DNA from: Elephas maximus indicus | Taxonomy: Eukaryota; Chordata; Mammalia; Proboscidea; Elephantidae | Length of the DNA: 64,000 nt | Direction: 5' to 3' | NCBI RefSeq assembly: GCF_024166365.1 | Contig: NC_064835.1 | Span: 62,104,607-62,168,606 of the forward strand | Shown: piece by piece, positions 1-11,589 of the stretch | How the letters are laid out: each line of letters begins with the position of its first letter | How positions within the stretch are numbered: position 1 is the first letter of the stretch | Program-made: the position numbers and the translations under genes | The notes under the pieces: generated by a model | Databases searched by the model: none | What the model saw: the letters and a program-made list of their open reading frames with translations, nothing else | What the model was told of the DNA's origin: nothing

Positions 1-420
1 GGAAACAGCAGGTGCAAAGTCTTTGAAGTATGACTCGACATATCTGAGGAATAGCCAGGAGGCCAGCGTGGCTGGAGTGGAGTGAGGGTCAGAGCAGTAG
101 AAAATAGGATTGTGGGTGGGGGCTTAGCAGGAGGGCAGTGGGTTATATAGGTCCTTGTAAATCATAGGATCATTGTGGATTTACAGTTCAAATGGAAAGA
201 CAGATTGAAATCAGTTTATAATGGATTCTGCATCACTGTCAAGAAGGTTGGGCTTTCTTCTGTGCTAACTGAAGATTTTCAAGCAGGGGAGCAAGATATC
301 TAAGTTTATGTTTTAGAAAGATAATATCTTCCTTGTGGAGGACCAGTTGAAAAAGAAGAAATTAGAAGTCAGGAGACTGATTTGTGGCAGCAGTTCTGAC
401 AAAGGTGATGATTAGAAGTT
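1..420 (+). repeat. L2-like fragment in DUSP11 intron
   Basis: Weak resemblance to the 3' half of an L2 LINE (phrases such as 'ggcctggctggagtggagtgag' and 'tccttgtaaatcat...ggat'). Old and diverged. From 420 to 1181 I see only intron sequence without a recognisable element. Confidence 0.35.
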
Positions 421-1181
421 GGGTGGGAGCAACCTGACAGCGTGAGTGCCTTCCTACCAGACACCACCTAATCACAGATTTTGCGGAGATAAACTACACA
501 TTTTTTTGTGTGATTTAATTTCTTAACGTAGTGTTTTTTAAATGATGGACTAGGAAATACTATGGTATAGTTGGGAAAAATCTTAGACTTGACTCTACCT
601 TTGGGTCTGTTAGCTTGCTGTGAGGTTTGGGCTTATGCCTCCAAGCCTCTTTGCTTTTTCCCCAAGTACTTTGCAGGAACTCTTGACCAAATGAGAGCAG
701 GAATGAGTGTGCTTTGGGAACTCAGGAGCACTATAGGAACTGTTTGCTCTTTTTACTATTCAGTATCAAAAATGGAAGCATTTCATTTGTTTCATTTAGA
801 AACAAATGTTAGTCTTCTCATACCCTGTTTCTCCCACCCCACTCCATTTTTCTGTAATTAAATCAATTACTGATGGGCATGCTGTATTAAGACAGAGGAA
901 TTTGTCTCAATACAGTTGGTTGGTAGCACCTGACTAGGCCTTCTCCAGTTTACACTATTGGGTCTAATTGGGGCTGTGCAAAATTTCCCAGGGGCAGTGA
1001 GTTTTGGCCTTATGTTAAATGATTCTTCATAGTGTGTTCCTAAAAACCACAATCCTCTTCAAAGTTACACCCTTGCAGGGTAGAGGTAGCCCTTGTGCTA
1101 ACTAATAAATGTTACTCTTCAGAAAATTGTACAGTTTGTTTTTAGTGTGTGTACTTCACTTATTTGTTTCCTGTTTCATAG

Positions 1182-1242
1182 ACAAACTTATTGGGGTCCA
1201 CTGTACCCATGGTTTAAACAGGACTGGCTATCTCATCTGCAG
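1182..1242 (+). CDS. DUSP11: DUSP11 active-site exon
   Basis: A 61-bp exon after an AG acceptor at 1180-1181, ending before GTGAG. It starts with the last two bases of a split Asp codon and encodes KLIGVHCTHGLNRTGYLIC plus two bases of the next Arg. It holds the catalytic Cys and Arg of the phosphatase loop. Confidence 0.95.
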
Positions 1243-4200
1243 GTGAGTTGCCAACCCCATAGGCAGGCTATTTTAAAATGTTTTCATCTGATTACAATAG
1301 TAATGTAAGTTTGTTGCAGTAAATGCAGTTAGTATAGAAATATATAAAGCTGAAAGTGAGAGCACCTTGCAGTCTTGGCCTCCCACTCAGAGTTTATTGC
1401 CATTTACAATTTTGTGCATGTCTTTTCAGGCTTAAAAAAGCCAAATAATACATGTAATTTACTTAATGGGATAATATTTAGACATTATGTTTTGTAACTT
1501 AATACGTGGTAGACATATTTCTGTGCAAGTATGTGGAGACCTCATTGTTTTTAAAGGCTACGCTTTATTCATTTCTGTGTTGGTGGACATAAAAGTCAGA
1601 AGTTTTTCATGTTGTAAGACATTGAAGTAATGAAAATTCCTGTATGAACATCTTTGAATACACATGCTATTGTTTCATTCAGAACGGAATTTCTACACTA
1701 TACTGGTTTATGTTCATTTAGAAAATATTTATTGAGCTTCTGTTATTTGTAGGCACTGTAGTAGGTGTTAAGGATACAATTGTGAGCAAAATGACTTGAC
1801 CTGCCTCTTTGTGGACCCTAACAGTCTAGAGGGAACAGACGTTAAAGAATCACACAAATGCATATAGAATTCCAACTGTAACAAATGTTAAGAAGGAGAG
1901 ATACATGGTGCTATGAGAGTGTATAACAGAAGAGATTTCACCTTACCAGGAAGGTTAGAGGTCTCCCTGGGAATGTTTGAGCTGATATCTGAAGGACGAG
2001 TAGGTATTAACTAAATGGGGATTTTGAGGAGAGGATTCTGGGCATCATTAGTGGGAAAGTATATACTGTGTTGGAGAAACTGAAAGAAACCAGTAGCCTG
2101 GGTCATGGAGGAAGTATGGCATTAAATTGGAGCTGTTAGTGTAGGTAGGAGCCAAATCATGCAGGACTGTTTTAAGATTTTGAACTTTATCTTAAGAACA
2201 ATAGGAAAACCACTGGACTTTTTTGTTTGGGGTGAGTGTGAGGAACGTAAATCAGATTTGCATTTTCAACCTATCATTTTAGCTATAGAGTGGAGACTGT
2301 ACTGCAGTGGGGGAGAGTGGAGGCAGGGAGACAAGTTAGGCTTTTGCAGAAGTCCAGGTGTACTGGTGGCTTGGACCAGGTTGTGGTGATGATTTTGGTG
2401 GGAAAATGGGGACATACTCTAGAGATGTTTAGGTAACATAGTTGTCAGGACTTGGTGGTGGATTGGAGATGAGGGTAAGGAAGAAATGGCTGACAATGAT
2501 GGTTGCTTCCGAGTTTCTGGCCCATACGGTTGATTAGACAGTATTTTTTAGATTAATGTTAATATTTTTCTCAATTTGTTTTTTGCTTGTTGTTTTCCTC
2601 GTAAATACTGTCATATTAAGGACTCTCCTGTTTTTACTGTACAAGGCATTTTGATCAAGAATGACTGTTGAATTTTATGAGATACCTTTTTAATGCCTAT
2701 CAGTTTGGTACTGCATTTTCTCTCCTTTTATATATTAATTAGTTACATTAATGTAAATAAGTATATTAGTAGATTTCCTAAAGTTGGGTCATCCTTCCAT
2801 TCTTTTTATGGTCATGGTGTATCATTCTTTAATAATTGTTGGATTCAGTATGCTGATATTTCCTTAGGATTTTTATATTTGCAAGTGAAATTAGACCTTT
2901 TTTGAAAAAACTTGATTTTTTTCTTTTTGTACATATAAATGACCCAAATTGTGTTGTTTTGTTAGATATTTGATTGATGTAGAAGGCATGAGGCCAGATG
3001 ATGCAATTGAATGTAAGTATAATGGTTGTCACTACTTTTCTCTTTTTGTAAAAGCTGAAGGTGGAAATGTAGATGGATTTCTCAAATTTTGAAAAAAAAA
3101 AAAATTTATAATTCATTTGTTTTGATGTAAGATAACCTGCCAAAAGATTACAAGAGGATCTGGAAATAGTGGTATGTAACAGTTTAAATAATTAGTTAAT
3201 GGATTTTAGTTTTGATTTGCTTTCTCTAGGAAGGATTTGTTTTTAGACAGTTAATTTCCAACAATCCATCTACTCCTCAGTATTCAATAGGTGCCGAGGA
3301 CATTGCATAGAAAGAATAAACTACATTGAAGACCTTCAGAATGGTCCTGTCAGAAAGTAAGTCTTTGTTTTATATGTGAGATTTGTAGTTAAGAAGGTCT
3401 CTTTATATAACTTAGGCTGCATATATCCATTCTTCTGGTAACGTGTTTACTTGCTGGGGAAACCTGCACAAATGTAAATGAGGGAGGATGGGATTGTTAT
3501 TTTCATAGGCAAAATATTGTCACTAAATTGGCTACTAAATTTGGAAACCAGTGATATGTGTAGAAATATTCTTTTTGAGGAATTGGGGTTCCGGCGTATC
3601 CAGGTCAAGTGGTTTTGAAGAATCAGCACATTTCATGGGACCAGTCCATACCACCAAGGTATTTCCTGGAACCAGCCCGTACCACCGAGGACCTGGGTAT
3701 AATCTACATCAGACCCAAGATTACCCAACGCAGTCTCGGCATTTCCATTCCCAGACCCAGTCAGTCAGGTACCTCTGCTTTCCCTTTTTCTAGAATTGAA
3801 TAAAAGTAATACTGTAAATTAGTAAAAACACATTATGATAATTATAAGGAATTGACATTTTCTTTTTTTTTCAGTAGTTAGTCTTTTTTTTTAATTTTCA
3901 ATTTTTTTATTGTGCATTAGGTGAAGAGTTTACAGAGAAAGTTGGTTTCCTACTCAATAGTTTGTACATAAAGTATTCCATGACGTTGGTTTTATTCCCC
4001 ACGATGTATCAGCACTTTTTTTTCTCTACTCCTGATTTTCTATCCCTTCTCTTCCTGTCTTCCCATCTTTGCTTTTGGGTACGTTTTGCCCTTTTGATCT
4101 CATATACTTGTTCTAAGGAGCACATTCCTCTCGTTATTGTTTATTTTATGGGCCTGTCTATGGTTTGGCTGAAAGGTGTCTCTGGGAATGGTGTCAGTTC

Positions 4201-7200
4201 CAATTCAGAAGAGTATCTTAGGACCTCAGCCTTGGGGGTTCCTCCAGTCTCTGTTAGACCAGTAAGCCTGGTCTTTTTTGTGAATTTGATTTTTTGTTCT
4301 ATAGTTGTTCTCCCACTCTGTTGGGGACCTTCTGTTGTGTGATCCCAGTTGGTGGCGGTAGCTAGGCACCATCTAGTTCTTCTGGTCTTGGGGTCATGTA
4401 GGCTGTGGTTCATGTGGCCCATTAGTCCTTTGGACTAATTGCTCCCTTGTGTCTTTAGCTTTCTTCACTCTCCTTTGGTCTGGATGGTAAGAGACCAATA
4501 GTTGTATCTTAGATGGCTGCTCACAAGCTTTTAAGACCCCAGACGCTGCTCACCAACGTAAGATGCAGAACTTTGTCTTTATGAACTATGTTGTGCCAGT
4601 TGATGTAGATGTCCCCTGAGCGTATGATCCTTCGCCTTTGAGCCTAGGAATTTCATCCTGTGAGATGTTTGGTTATGTCTAAGAAGATGCTATGGCTGTG
4701 GCCCTTGTGTGCTCTATTGTCTATATTAATTTATAAGCAGCACCTGTAATTATGTATGTAAAAATATCTACCACGAAAGCTGTATCTGCAGGTAGGTGTG
4801 TTTCCTTAACCCTCTCACACTTCTTGGCATATCTGTCTACATATGTATCCATTTGTAGATCAGTGTTTGTTAATAACCATTGTTGCAGGATTGTCTCTGC
4901 TAAAGTAATTACCATTGTTGCCTTTTGTTCTTGTGTTCTTATTGTCCTTCCATGCTTTGGTCATGTTTTGCTGACTTCCCTCAAATTGTATATTGCCTTT
5001 CCCTTAACAAGTATTAACATATGTCTTCTAATGTATTTGGTAATTTTCCCTCCATCTCCCACCCATCCCTGGTAACCATCAAAGAATTTTTTTTTTTTTC
5101 CTGTGTGTAAACCTTCTCTTGTTTCTTTGTAATAGTAGTGTTAGACAGTGTATGTCTTTTTGTCATTGTCTTAATTCCACTCAGCATAATGTCCTCCAGA
5201 TTCATCCATGTTGTGAGATGTTTTGCAGATTCATCATTATCCTTTACTGTTGCATAGTATTCCATTGTATGTTCCAGTTTGTTAATCCATTCATCTCTTG
5301 ATGGGCACTTAGGTTGTTGCCATCTTATTGCTATTGTGAATAATGTTGCAGTGAACATGGGTATGCATATGTCTATTTGTGTTATGGCTCTTATTTCTTT
5401 AGGGTATATACCTAAGAGGGTGATTGCTGGGTCATATGATATTTCTGTTTCTAGCCTTTTAGGGAAACGCCATATTGTTTTCCATGGTGGTTGTACCATT
5501 TTACATTCCCACCAGTAGTGTATAAAAGTTCCATTCTCCCCACAACCTCTCCAACATTTGTTATTTTCTGTTTCTTAGATTAGTAATGTCAGGGTCAGAT
5601 GGTATATTGCAGTTTTGATTTGCATCTCTCTAATGGCTAATGATTGCAAACGTTTCTTCATGTATTTGTTAGCTGCTGGCATGTCTTCTTTGGTGCAGTA
5701 TCTGTTCGTATCTTTGATGTATTCTTGTGGATCAGTGTCAGCCAGGAGGTATTGCCCTGCTCTGTATTTTTCATTTGGGGCTGGAAAATCAAGTACATGA
5801 TGGGAATGCATGACTTTTCAGAGGCAGTTGGAAAGGGACTTAGACACTTGTTGGTTCTAAACTTAGTTCAGGCAAACAATTTGATGTAGCTCAAAAAGGA
5901 TCTTGCATTCTTAGGCAACATTAATAGTGGCATTAGATTTCAGAATAAGGAAAGTGGTTGTTACTTAAAGAGTTAATACAAATAAGAAAAATATTAAAAT
6001 TCCAGTAGAGAATTTTGTGAAGGATTTAAACGTATAAATCACAAAAATATTTCCACTTGGCAACAGGGAAAACCTCAGTGTCGTTAAGTTAAAAGACATT
6101 GACCTTTTTAAAAAATGTAAATGTTTTAAAAAGATGTTGCTTATGTTGCTAGTGGCACTGAAAGTTGGCACAGCTCTTTTGGTAACACAATTTTAATAGC
6201 CATAAAAATACTCACACCTGGTAATTGCACATTGAAACTAAGGTAATAACTTCAAAATATGGATAAAGCTATATGCATTCAAACATTCAACACATTTCCC
6301 AAACTTACTACTATGCAGACACTGGGCTAGGTGCTCAGGATACAGTAAGTATATATACACTTACTCCTCGCTTATAGTTTATCTTGTCATCGTTTCACAT
6401 TTACAACAATAGTAAAAAACCTATCTGGCCGTTTTGCGTATTAATGAAGTATGTTTGGCGGTGATAAATGCCGAAGTAGGAGACGAGAGTAATGTTGGCT
6501 GTGATTGTTAAGATTATGTGTCATCTTGGCTGGGCCATGATTCTCAGTGGCATGGCAGTTATGTAATGATGTAGCCATCTTCCATTTTGTGATCTGATGT
6601 GGTCGTCCACCATTTTCACATAATGTTGAATTTTGCATAACGACCTAGTCTTTGGCACCTAACCATGTTCATAAATGAGGAGTAGGCTGTACTGAGATGC
6701 AAATTCAAGCATTATTCATAATGGTGGAAAAATTGATAGCAGCCCACATTTCTAACAATGGATAATAGCTAAATAAATTATTTTATCCCTGTTATGACAT
6801 TTTGTAAAGCCATTAAAAGTGATAGCTCACTTACGACAGGTGAAAATAATAGATTATTGTTTAACAGTATAAAAAAGATGCTAGCTAAAAAGAACAAAAG
6901 GAAATATTAACCAGTCGAATTAGATTAAGTGGTATTGAGGGTTTTGGAGGGTTTTATTTTTTCTTTTCTCAGGTTTCCAAATTTTCTTTTGTATGATTTA
7001 CGTTAGAGTTACTGATCTTGCTTTTGAAACAAATTCTAGTACCCCAAATTTCTTGCATGTACCAGGGTTAGAATCCTTGTTTCTTTATAAGATGAAGGCA
7101 ACTTTCTGTCTTCAAAAATAAATAGCTTTTCTGACTCATGTCAGCCCTGGCAGACTTTTGGAAGGATTGTGTCTGAGGTAGAATAGTATGGGCGTGAATT

Positions 7201-7861
7201 TATAGAGAAGGGTGGTGGCAGGGCTCCTGGGAACCTATTCTGTGCCAAGGTGTTGTGATAGGTAATTTAAATGTCTTCATTTCCTTCATACCAGCCCATG
7301 AAGATGGAAGGTATTATTAGTTCCATTTTATAAAGGACTGAGAGAGGTGGAGCCCTGGTGGTGCAGTGGTTAAGAGCTCAGCTGCTAACCAAAAGGTTGG
7401 CAGTTCGAATCCACCAGGCATTCCTTGGAAACCCTTTGGGGCAGTTCTACTCTGTCCTGTAGGGTTGCTATGAGTTGGAATTGACTTTATGGCAGTGGTA
7501 AGAGATAGAAAGATGAAGTAATTTATCTGCCCAAGGTCACACAGGTAGGAAATGGTAGAACCATAATATCTGTGTATTCATAAAGCTTAGTATATGTTAT
7601 TAATCCTAATAATAGTTTATTACTTCTTGTTTTGTTTTAAGGAAATTTTCACAAAATCCGTATGTTTACCAGAGAGGCCTTCTTCCACCTCCTGGTCCCC
7701 ATGGGCAGGACTATTCACAAAGGAGATACTCTTGGAATGTAAAGCCAGACACCAGTCAAGCATCCCAGAATAAAAGGTTACCTTGTAATAGACCTTATGA
7801 CAGACAATGCTATCGATCCTGTCCTATTGGGGATGGTCCGAGTAACATGAACCTCTACTAG
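1182..7861 (+). CDS. DUSP11: DUSP11 (3' part), RNA/RNP complex-1-interacting phosphatase
   Basis: Five spliced coding segments (1182-1242, 2966-3012, 3281-3356, 3580-3768, 7642-7861) join in a consistent reading frame with AG/GT borders. Together they give the C-terminal half of DUSP11, from DKLIGVHCTHGLNRTG through RYLIDVEGMRPDDAIE and RCRGHC to NVKP near the end. The cysteine phosphatase signature HCxxGxNRTG is intact. The family is known to be nuclear and to remove phosphates from 5'-triphosphorylated RNAs. The N-terminal exons, including the ATG and the general-acid region, are not in the window and must lie to the left. The tail after NVKP diverges from the human protein as I remember it and ends in SNMNLY before TAG at 7859. 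The next gene downstream, TPRKB, lies in the same orientation, as in human. Identity is very confident; exon borders are read by eye. Confidence 0.95.
1715..2500 (+). repeat. L2 LINE fragment
   Basis: Typical L2 3' sequence: 'tattgagcttctgttatttg', 'acagtctagagggaacagac', 'gagctgatatctgaagga', then the tail region. It lies in the DUSP11 intron downstream of the active-site exon. The following 2500-2965 is AT-rich intron with nothing recognised. Confidence 0.65.
2966..3012 (+). CDS. DUSP11: DUSP11 exon
   Basis: A 47-bp exon between AG (2964-2965) and GTAAGT (from 3013). It encodes YLIDVEGMRPDDAIE with split codons at both ends. The phases match the neighbouring exons. Confidence 0.93.
3281..3356 (+). 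CDS. DUSP11: DUSP11 exon
   Basis: A 76-bp exon between CAG (ending 3280) and GTAAGT. It encodes FNRCRGHCIERINYIEDL and QNGPVR with split codons at both ends; this is the end of the phosphatase fold. Confidence 0.93.
3580..3768 (+). CDS. DUSP11: DUSP11 exon, low-complexity tail
   Basis: A 189-bp exon after TTTTTGAG and before GTACCT. It encodes the Ser/His/Gln-rich linker (NWGSGVSRSSGFEESAHFMG ... HFHSQTQSVR) that follows the catalytic domain in DUSP11. The donor GTACCT is weaker than its neighbours. Confidence 0.9.
3870..5805 (-). mobile_element. L1 LINE, 5'-truncated, minus strand
   Basis: Reverse-oriented L1 in the last DUSP11 intron. The poly(T) end is near 3877-3905, followed by the 3' UTR (3905-5010) and the ORF2 C terminus. 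The minus-strand frame at 5014-5499 reads the usual L1 tail (YDPAITLLGIYPKE, MFTATLFTIA, EYYATVKDNDES). The rest of the ORF2 end reaches about 5805 and is broken. Lineage-specific L1 by its 3' UTR, which matches the L1 3' UTRs near 41 and 42 kb. Confidence 0.85.
6362..6684. mobile_element. Short DNA transposon with terminal inverted repeats
   Basis: The left end TACTCCTCGCTTAT (6362) and the right end ATAAATGAGGAGTA (6671-6684) are inverted repeats with one or two mismatches. About 320 bp, no coding capacity: a non-autonomous element, probably mariner/Tigger-like by look. The middle part (6490-6640, 'cttggctgggccatgattctc') is shared with a snippet at 9635-9672. Confidence 0.55.
7233..7560 (+). 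repeat. MIR-like SINE interrupted by an AfroSINE
   Basis: Left half 7233-7345 ('ttctgtgccaaggtgttg... tattattagttccattttat') and right half 7501-7560 ('ctgcccaaggtcacacaggt') are the two parts of one old mammal-wide SINE. They are split by the AfroSINE at 7349-7500. Confidence 0.65.
7349..7500 (+). repeat. AfroSINE
   Basis: Complete body from 'ggagccctggtggtgcagtg' with A/B-box-like tRNA part, through 'ggggcagttctactctgtcc', to 'tatgagttggaattgac'. Inserted inside an older MIR, just upstream of the last DUSP11 exon. Confidence 0.85.
7642..7861 (+). CDS. DUSP11: DUSP11 last coding exon
   Basis: It starts after TTTTAAG and reads KFSQNPYVYQRGLLPPPGPH, then QDYSQRRYSWNVKP, both conserved in DUSP11. 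It continues with a Cys/Arg-rich tail of about 28 residues to TAG at 7859-7861. The tail does not resemble the aromatic human C terminus I recall, so the end of the reading frame has drifted. Confidence 0.9.
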
Positions 7862-8215
7862 AAATCTGTCTGGAGACCAGAACTGGACTGAAGACAGCTG
7901 GAGTGACTTAATTGGAGCAGGTCAAATAAGGTTTATTATCTATTTTATTGTTCTTTTATGTGTTAAAGCTTATGGAAAAATTATATTGATACGTCTTTGC
8001 TGATAAATTTGTAGGAAGTACAACAGTAAATGAAAAGTCTGTCATTCCAGTCTGAAAATTTTTTTAAGGAAATATTTTGGAACTGATAAAGTAATAAAAA
8101 AACCTCTTGTGAATTATATTTTAAAATTCTGTCTTTTCTATGTCTGTCCTTCTGGCTAGACTTGTATATGTGGAATGTGTGTTTATAAAATAAATAGTGT
8201 CTGTCATTTTCTGTT
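7862..8215 (+). other. DUSP11: DUSP11 3' UTR with poly(A) signal
   Basis: Non-coding sequence after the stop. An AATAAA hexamer at 8189-8194 is the likely polyadenylation signal, so the transcript probably ends about 15-25 bases later. AT-rich, no repeat recognised. Confidence 0.6.
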
Positions 8216-8770
8216 ACTGGCCCAGTTGTTAATGGAGTTTTTTTTTTTTTTTAACTGTTAAAAATTTTGCTTAAAGTTACCTAGGAGACAGTCTCTTTAG
8301 AACCTGTTTATAATTAGTTGTAACATTTTTGTCATCAGATACCTCTTTCTTTGGTATTTACCAGCTTCCTTTCACTGAACTGTCAGGCCGTCTAACACAG
8401 GAATGAATAAAGTTTCAGGGATTGATTGCCCATCGTGCAAGAGAGACTGGTAAACCAGAATGCTGGTTTATTAAATTATAGTGATTGATAGTCATTGTCT
8501 TCAGTTGGGAAAAACTACTTAGAACACATGAAAACTTTTATAGATTATAAAGGTTGCTTAATGAACAGGATGGGACGTGACCATTTAAAGCCTAGAAATC
8601 TGGAAAGACTTGCACGGCTCTTGTGTTATTGCTCTTCTGCTGAACATGACCTCCTGGCATCTTTGTCCAGTTGCCTCTCATAATGGAATGGCACCTTCAC
8701 CTTGATTTTTTTCTAAGTTGTCTCTTCTGGTCTACTTCTGCAACACACATGTGGATCACTTGGGGAGGGT

Positions 8771-8935
8771 ATGGAGCCCTAGTGGCGCAGTAGTTAAGAG
8801 TTCGGCTACTAACCAAAAGGTCGGCAGTTGTAATCTACCAGGTGTGCCTTGGAAACCCTATGGGGCAGTTCTACTTTGTCCTATAGGGTCGCTATGAGTT
8901 GGAATCGACTTAGTGGCCATGGGTTTGGTTTAGTT
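8771..8935 (+). repeat. AfroSINE
   Basis: 'ggagccctagtggcgcag' to 'cgactta...gggtttggttt'. About 165 bp, nearly full length, downstream of DUSP11. The flanks 8216-8770 and 8936-9040 show no recognised element. Confidence 0.85.
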
Positions 8936-9039
8936 TTTGCGGGGAGGGTATTAATTATTTTTAGTTGGAGAGGAAGTCAGAAACCTTTGATAGCTCAAGG
9001 AAGTGTCTCATCATCATGATACATAGTAAGCCTCAGTAA

Positions 9040-9890
9040 ATTATTACTTAACACAAAATTTACCCTTTTTAAATGTAGATTTCTATGAACTTTAGCAAAT
9101 GCTTACAGTTTTATAACCACCACCAGAACTAAGATATAGAACAGTTCCGTTTCACCCAGAAATTCTCTCATGCTTCTTTTTTTTTTGGACTTTTTTTTTT
9201 TTAATAATTTTTTTTGTTCTTTAAGTGAAAGTTTACAAATCAAGTCAGTCTGTCACACAAAAACCCATATACACCTTGCTACACACTCCCAATTACTCTC
9301 CCCCTAATGAGACAGCCCGCTCTCTCCCTCCGCTCTCTCTTTTCGTGTCCTTTTCGCCAGCCTCTAACCCCCTCCACCCTCTCACCTCCCCTCCAGGCAG
9401 GAGATGCCAACATAGTCTCAAGTGTCCACCTGATCCAAGAAGCTCACTCCTCACCATTATCCCTCTCCAACGCATTGTCCAGTCCAATCCATGTCTGAAG
9501 AGTTGGCTTCGGGAATGGTTCCTGTTGTGGGGCAACAGAAGGTCCAGGGGCCATGACCACCTAGGTCCTTCCAGTCTCAGTCAGACCATTAAGTCTGGTC
9601 TTATGAGGAAATTGGACTTCTTACATGATGTCTGTGATGATTAAGGTTTTGTGTCAACTTGGCTGGGCCATGGTTCTCATGCTTCTTTGTAGTCCACCCC
9701 TCCTCCCATCCCTGGACCCTTGTACCCACTGATCTCTTTTTTTTGTCCCTGTAATTTTGCCTTTTCTTGAATGTTATGTAAGTGGAATCATACAGTATGT
9801 ATGTAGCCTTTTGAATCTAGCTTCTTTCGTTTAGCATAATGATTTTGAGTTTCATCCACACCACTGAGTGGATCGTTAGTTCATTCTTTT
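9040..9890 (-). mobile_element. Old L1 3' region, interrupted
   Basis: 9040-9166 and 9689-9890 together look like one ancient minus-strand L1 3' segment ('accaccaccagaactaagat' ... 'ggaatcatacagtatgtatg' ... 'gagtttcatccacac'). It is split by a younger L1 insertion at 9182-9674. A SINE scrap (9894-9936, 'gagttgggatcgacccgacg') follows. Confidence 0.6.
9182..9674 (-). mobile_element. Younger L1 3' end with target-site duplication
   Basis: A poly(T) end at about 9182-9212, then L1 3' UTR in reverse (9213-9610). Flanked by the direct repeat 'tctcatgcttcttt' (about 9167-9180 and 9675-9688), which is the target-site duplication. The innermost 60 bases at the element's 5' side (9625-9672) are not L1 3' UTR. 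Confidence 0.75.
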
Positions 9891-10124
9891 TTACAGGGCT
9901 GCTGTGAGTTGGGATCGACCCGACGGTGACGGGTTAGCATTCCATTCTATGGATATTGTAGAAGAGGACAGCCTGTGCAGCCTGTCACCTTTCCCTGTGA
10001 CCCACAAATGAGCCTTGGGTTTGGGACCAGATGTGTCAGCCTGGCTTCTTTTTTTTTTTAGAAGCAGCCATTATTAGCATTTTTATTTTTAACCTTCAAG
10101 ATTAAGATTTTTGGAAGTATGTGA

Positions 10125-10206
10125 GTGTATACACATAGAAATATGCATATATATGTGTGTGTGTATATATTTATATAAGTAGAACATTTTGGTATATATA
10201 TATATT
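10125..10206. repeat. AT/TG-rich simple repeat
   Basis: Runs of 'atatatgtgtgtgtgtatata' and 'tatatatatat'. Low-complexity DNA. Confidence 0.7.
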
Positions 10207-10551
10207 TACTATTAATCTTAAAAGATTAATTTAAACCTGTGATTTTCCTTTCATCCCTAACAATTTACAATAATCTTTCTGAAGAGAAAATCTGAAACAT
10301 TTCCAGAGGCAATGGGCACACTTAACGACACCATCTAATAAAACTTTAATCTCATTTCTATTACTTAGTCGTTTTCATTTCAAAAGTTCAAATGTCTTAG
10401 ACTTTTGGAGAAGAGAGAAATCTTCATCAAAACCATGCTTTTTAAAAAACACTTCATGATGGAAAATGTCAAACATTTACAAGTGCAGACAGAATACTCT
10501 AATGAACTCCCATGCACCTACATTCAGCTTCAGCAATTTTCATATATGGTA

Positions 10552-11178
10552 AATTCTTGCTATTCACGGTAGTTACGGTCTATAAAATTGTCTCAAACTC
10601 TTGAATTAGTGAATACTGCGCTATTATTCCCAGGGAAAATGCAAAGTTAGGTTCCTGCAAGCCTCTGGTCACATTTTTGTCCACCACTCAACATATAACT
10701 TTGTTTTATATGTATTTCTGTTTAAAGACACCTTATTTAACATTGTTGGTTCATTAACATTGAACTCACAGCCAACAGTACTAGAACTCATGCCTGAATG
10801 AAGCTTATCTAACACATATTTTCTCCGTAAGGCACGTCACAGCCTTCTTGAGCTTAGGAGTGCTAGACAGCACTTTAGTACTACACTTGAAGGCCATTTT
10901 ATACAGCAAAATCACCTACCAAAAGCACAAACATGTGAAAAACGTGGCGCCAAATATGCTGCAGAAAAGACACTTGTTTACAGTATGAGAGCTGAAACAA
11001 TGCAGAACGTTGTCTTGTTTGACCTCAGCTGGGGGCATGCGCATTGGGTGACTCCAGCTTTTCACCACTCAGTGCATGTTCACAAATGACCACAAAAGCA
11101 CCATGAGTCTTGATTTTGGGATTACAAATAAATTTTAGTGAGCAGATGAATTTGCAAATATGGAATTTGTAACAACCT
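10552..11178. mobile_element. DNA transposon, Tigger-like, non-autonomous
   Basis: Begins 'taaattcttgctattcacgg' and ends in a region ('gagcagatgaatttgcaaat') typical of Tigger/MER44-type ends. The terminal inverted repeats are weak by eye. No open frame of note. Preceded (10436-10550) by old LINE-like sequence. Confidence 0.45.
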
Positions 11179-11189
11179 GGCTTCTTAGC

Positions 11190-11540
11190 ATAAAAGTGTG
11201 GGCTGATTCCCATTCTCAGAGCATCTTGACCCAAAACACATCCCATAGCCGCTGGTAGTCTATCACCACCTTCCTCCCCTCTTGCCCTGAGCATGTCAGC
11301 CTTCCCAGGAACTACTTCTGTAAGTGTGTTTGTTATATAGCGCCTGGCCAACCCCATTTCTGTACCTGTTCTGGTGGGAGGGAATGAGGTCCCTCTTCTG
11401 CAGCACAAGTATGGTACATGGAGACCATCATCTCTGTGTCAGCTGCTCCAAGGAGTGTGACCTGCTGGCCATGGGGGTCTGGCACCCACTATTAAAGCTG
11501 ACCTTGCTCTGTCTGTGTGAGCAAAGCATTATTTGTCCAG
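11190..11540 (+). mobile_element. LTR fragment
   Basis: Resembles the LTR at 52100-52560 in order and wording ('ctggccaaccccatttctgt', 'ggtgggagggaatgaggtcc'). A solitary, old, broken relic of the same retrovirus family. Confidence 0.45.
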
Positions 11541-11589
11541 TGCCTGTGTGCAAGCCATGTCTTTCTTGGCAACCTCGGACATTGACTCA

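Noticed and set aside
1-1180. Search for the DUSP11 exon just upstream of the active-site exon
   Set aside because: No stretch matching the expected DUSP11 sequence with splice sites was found, so it is taken to lie to the left of the window.
9225-9644. 139-codon Pro/Ser-rich frame
   Set aside because: Reverse complement of the pyrimidine-rich L1 3' UTR.
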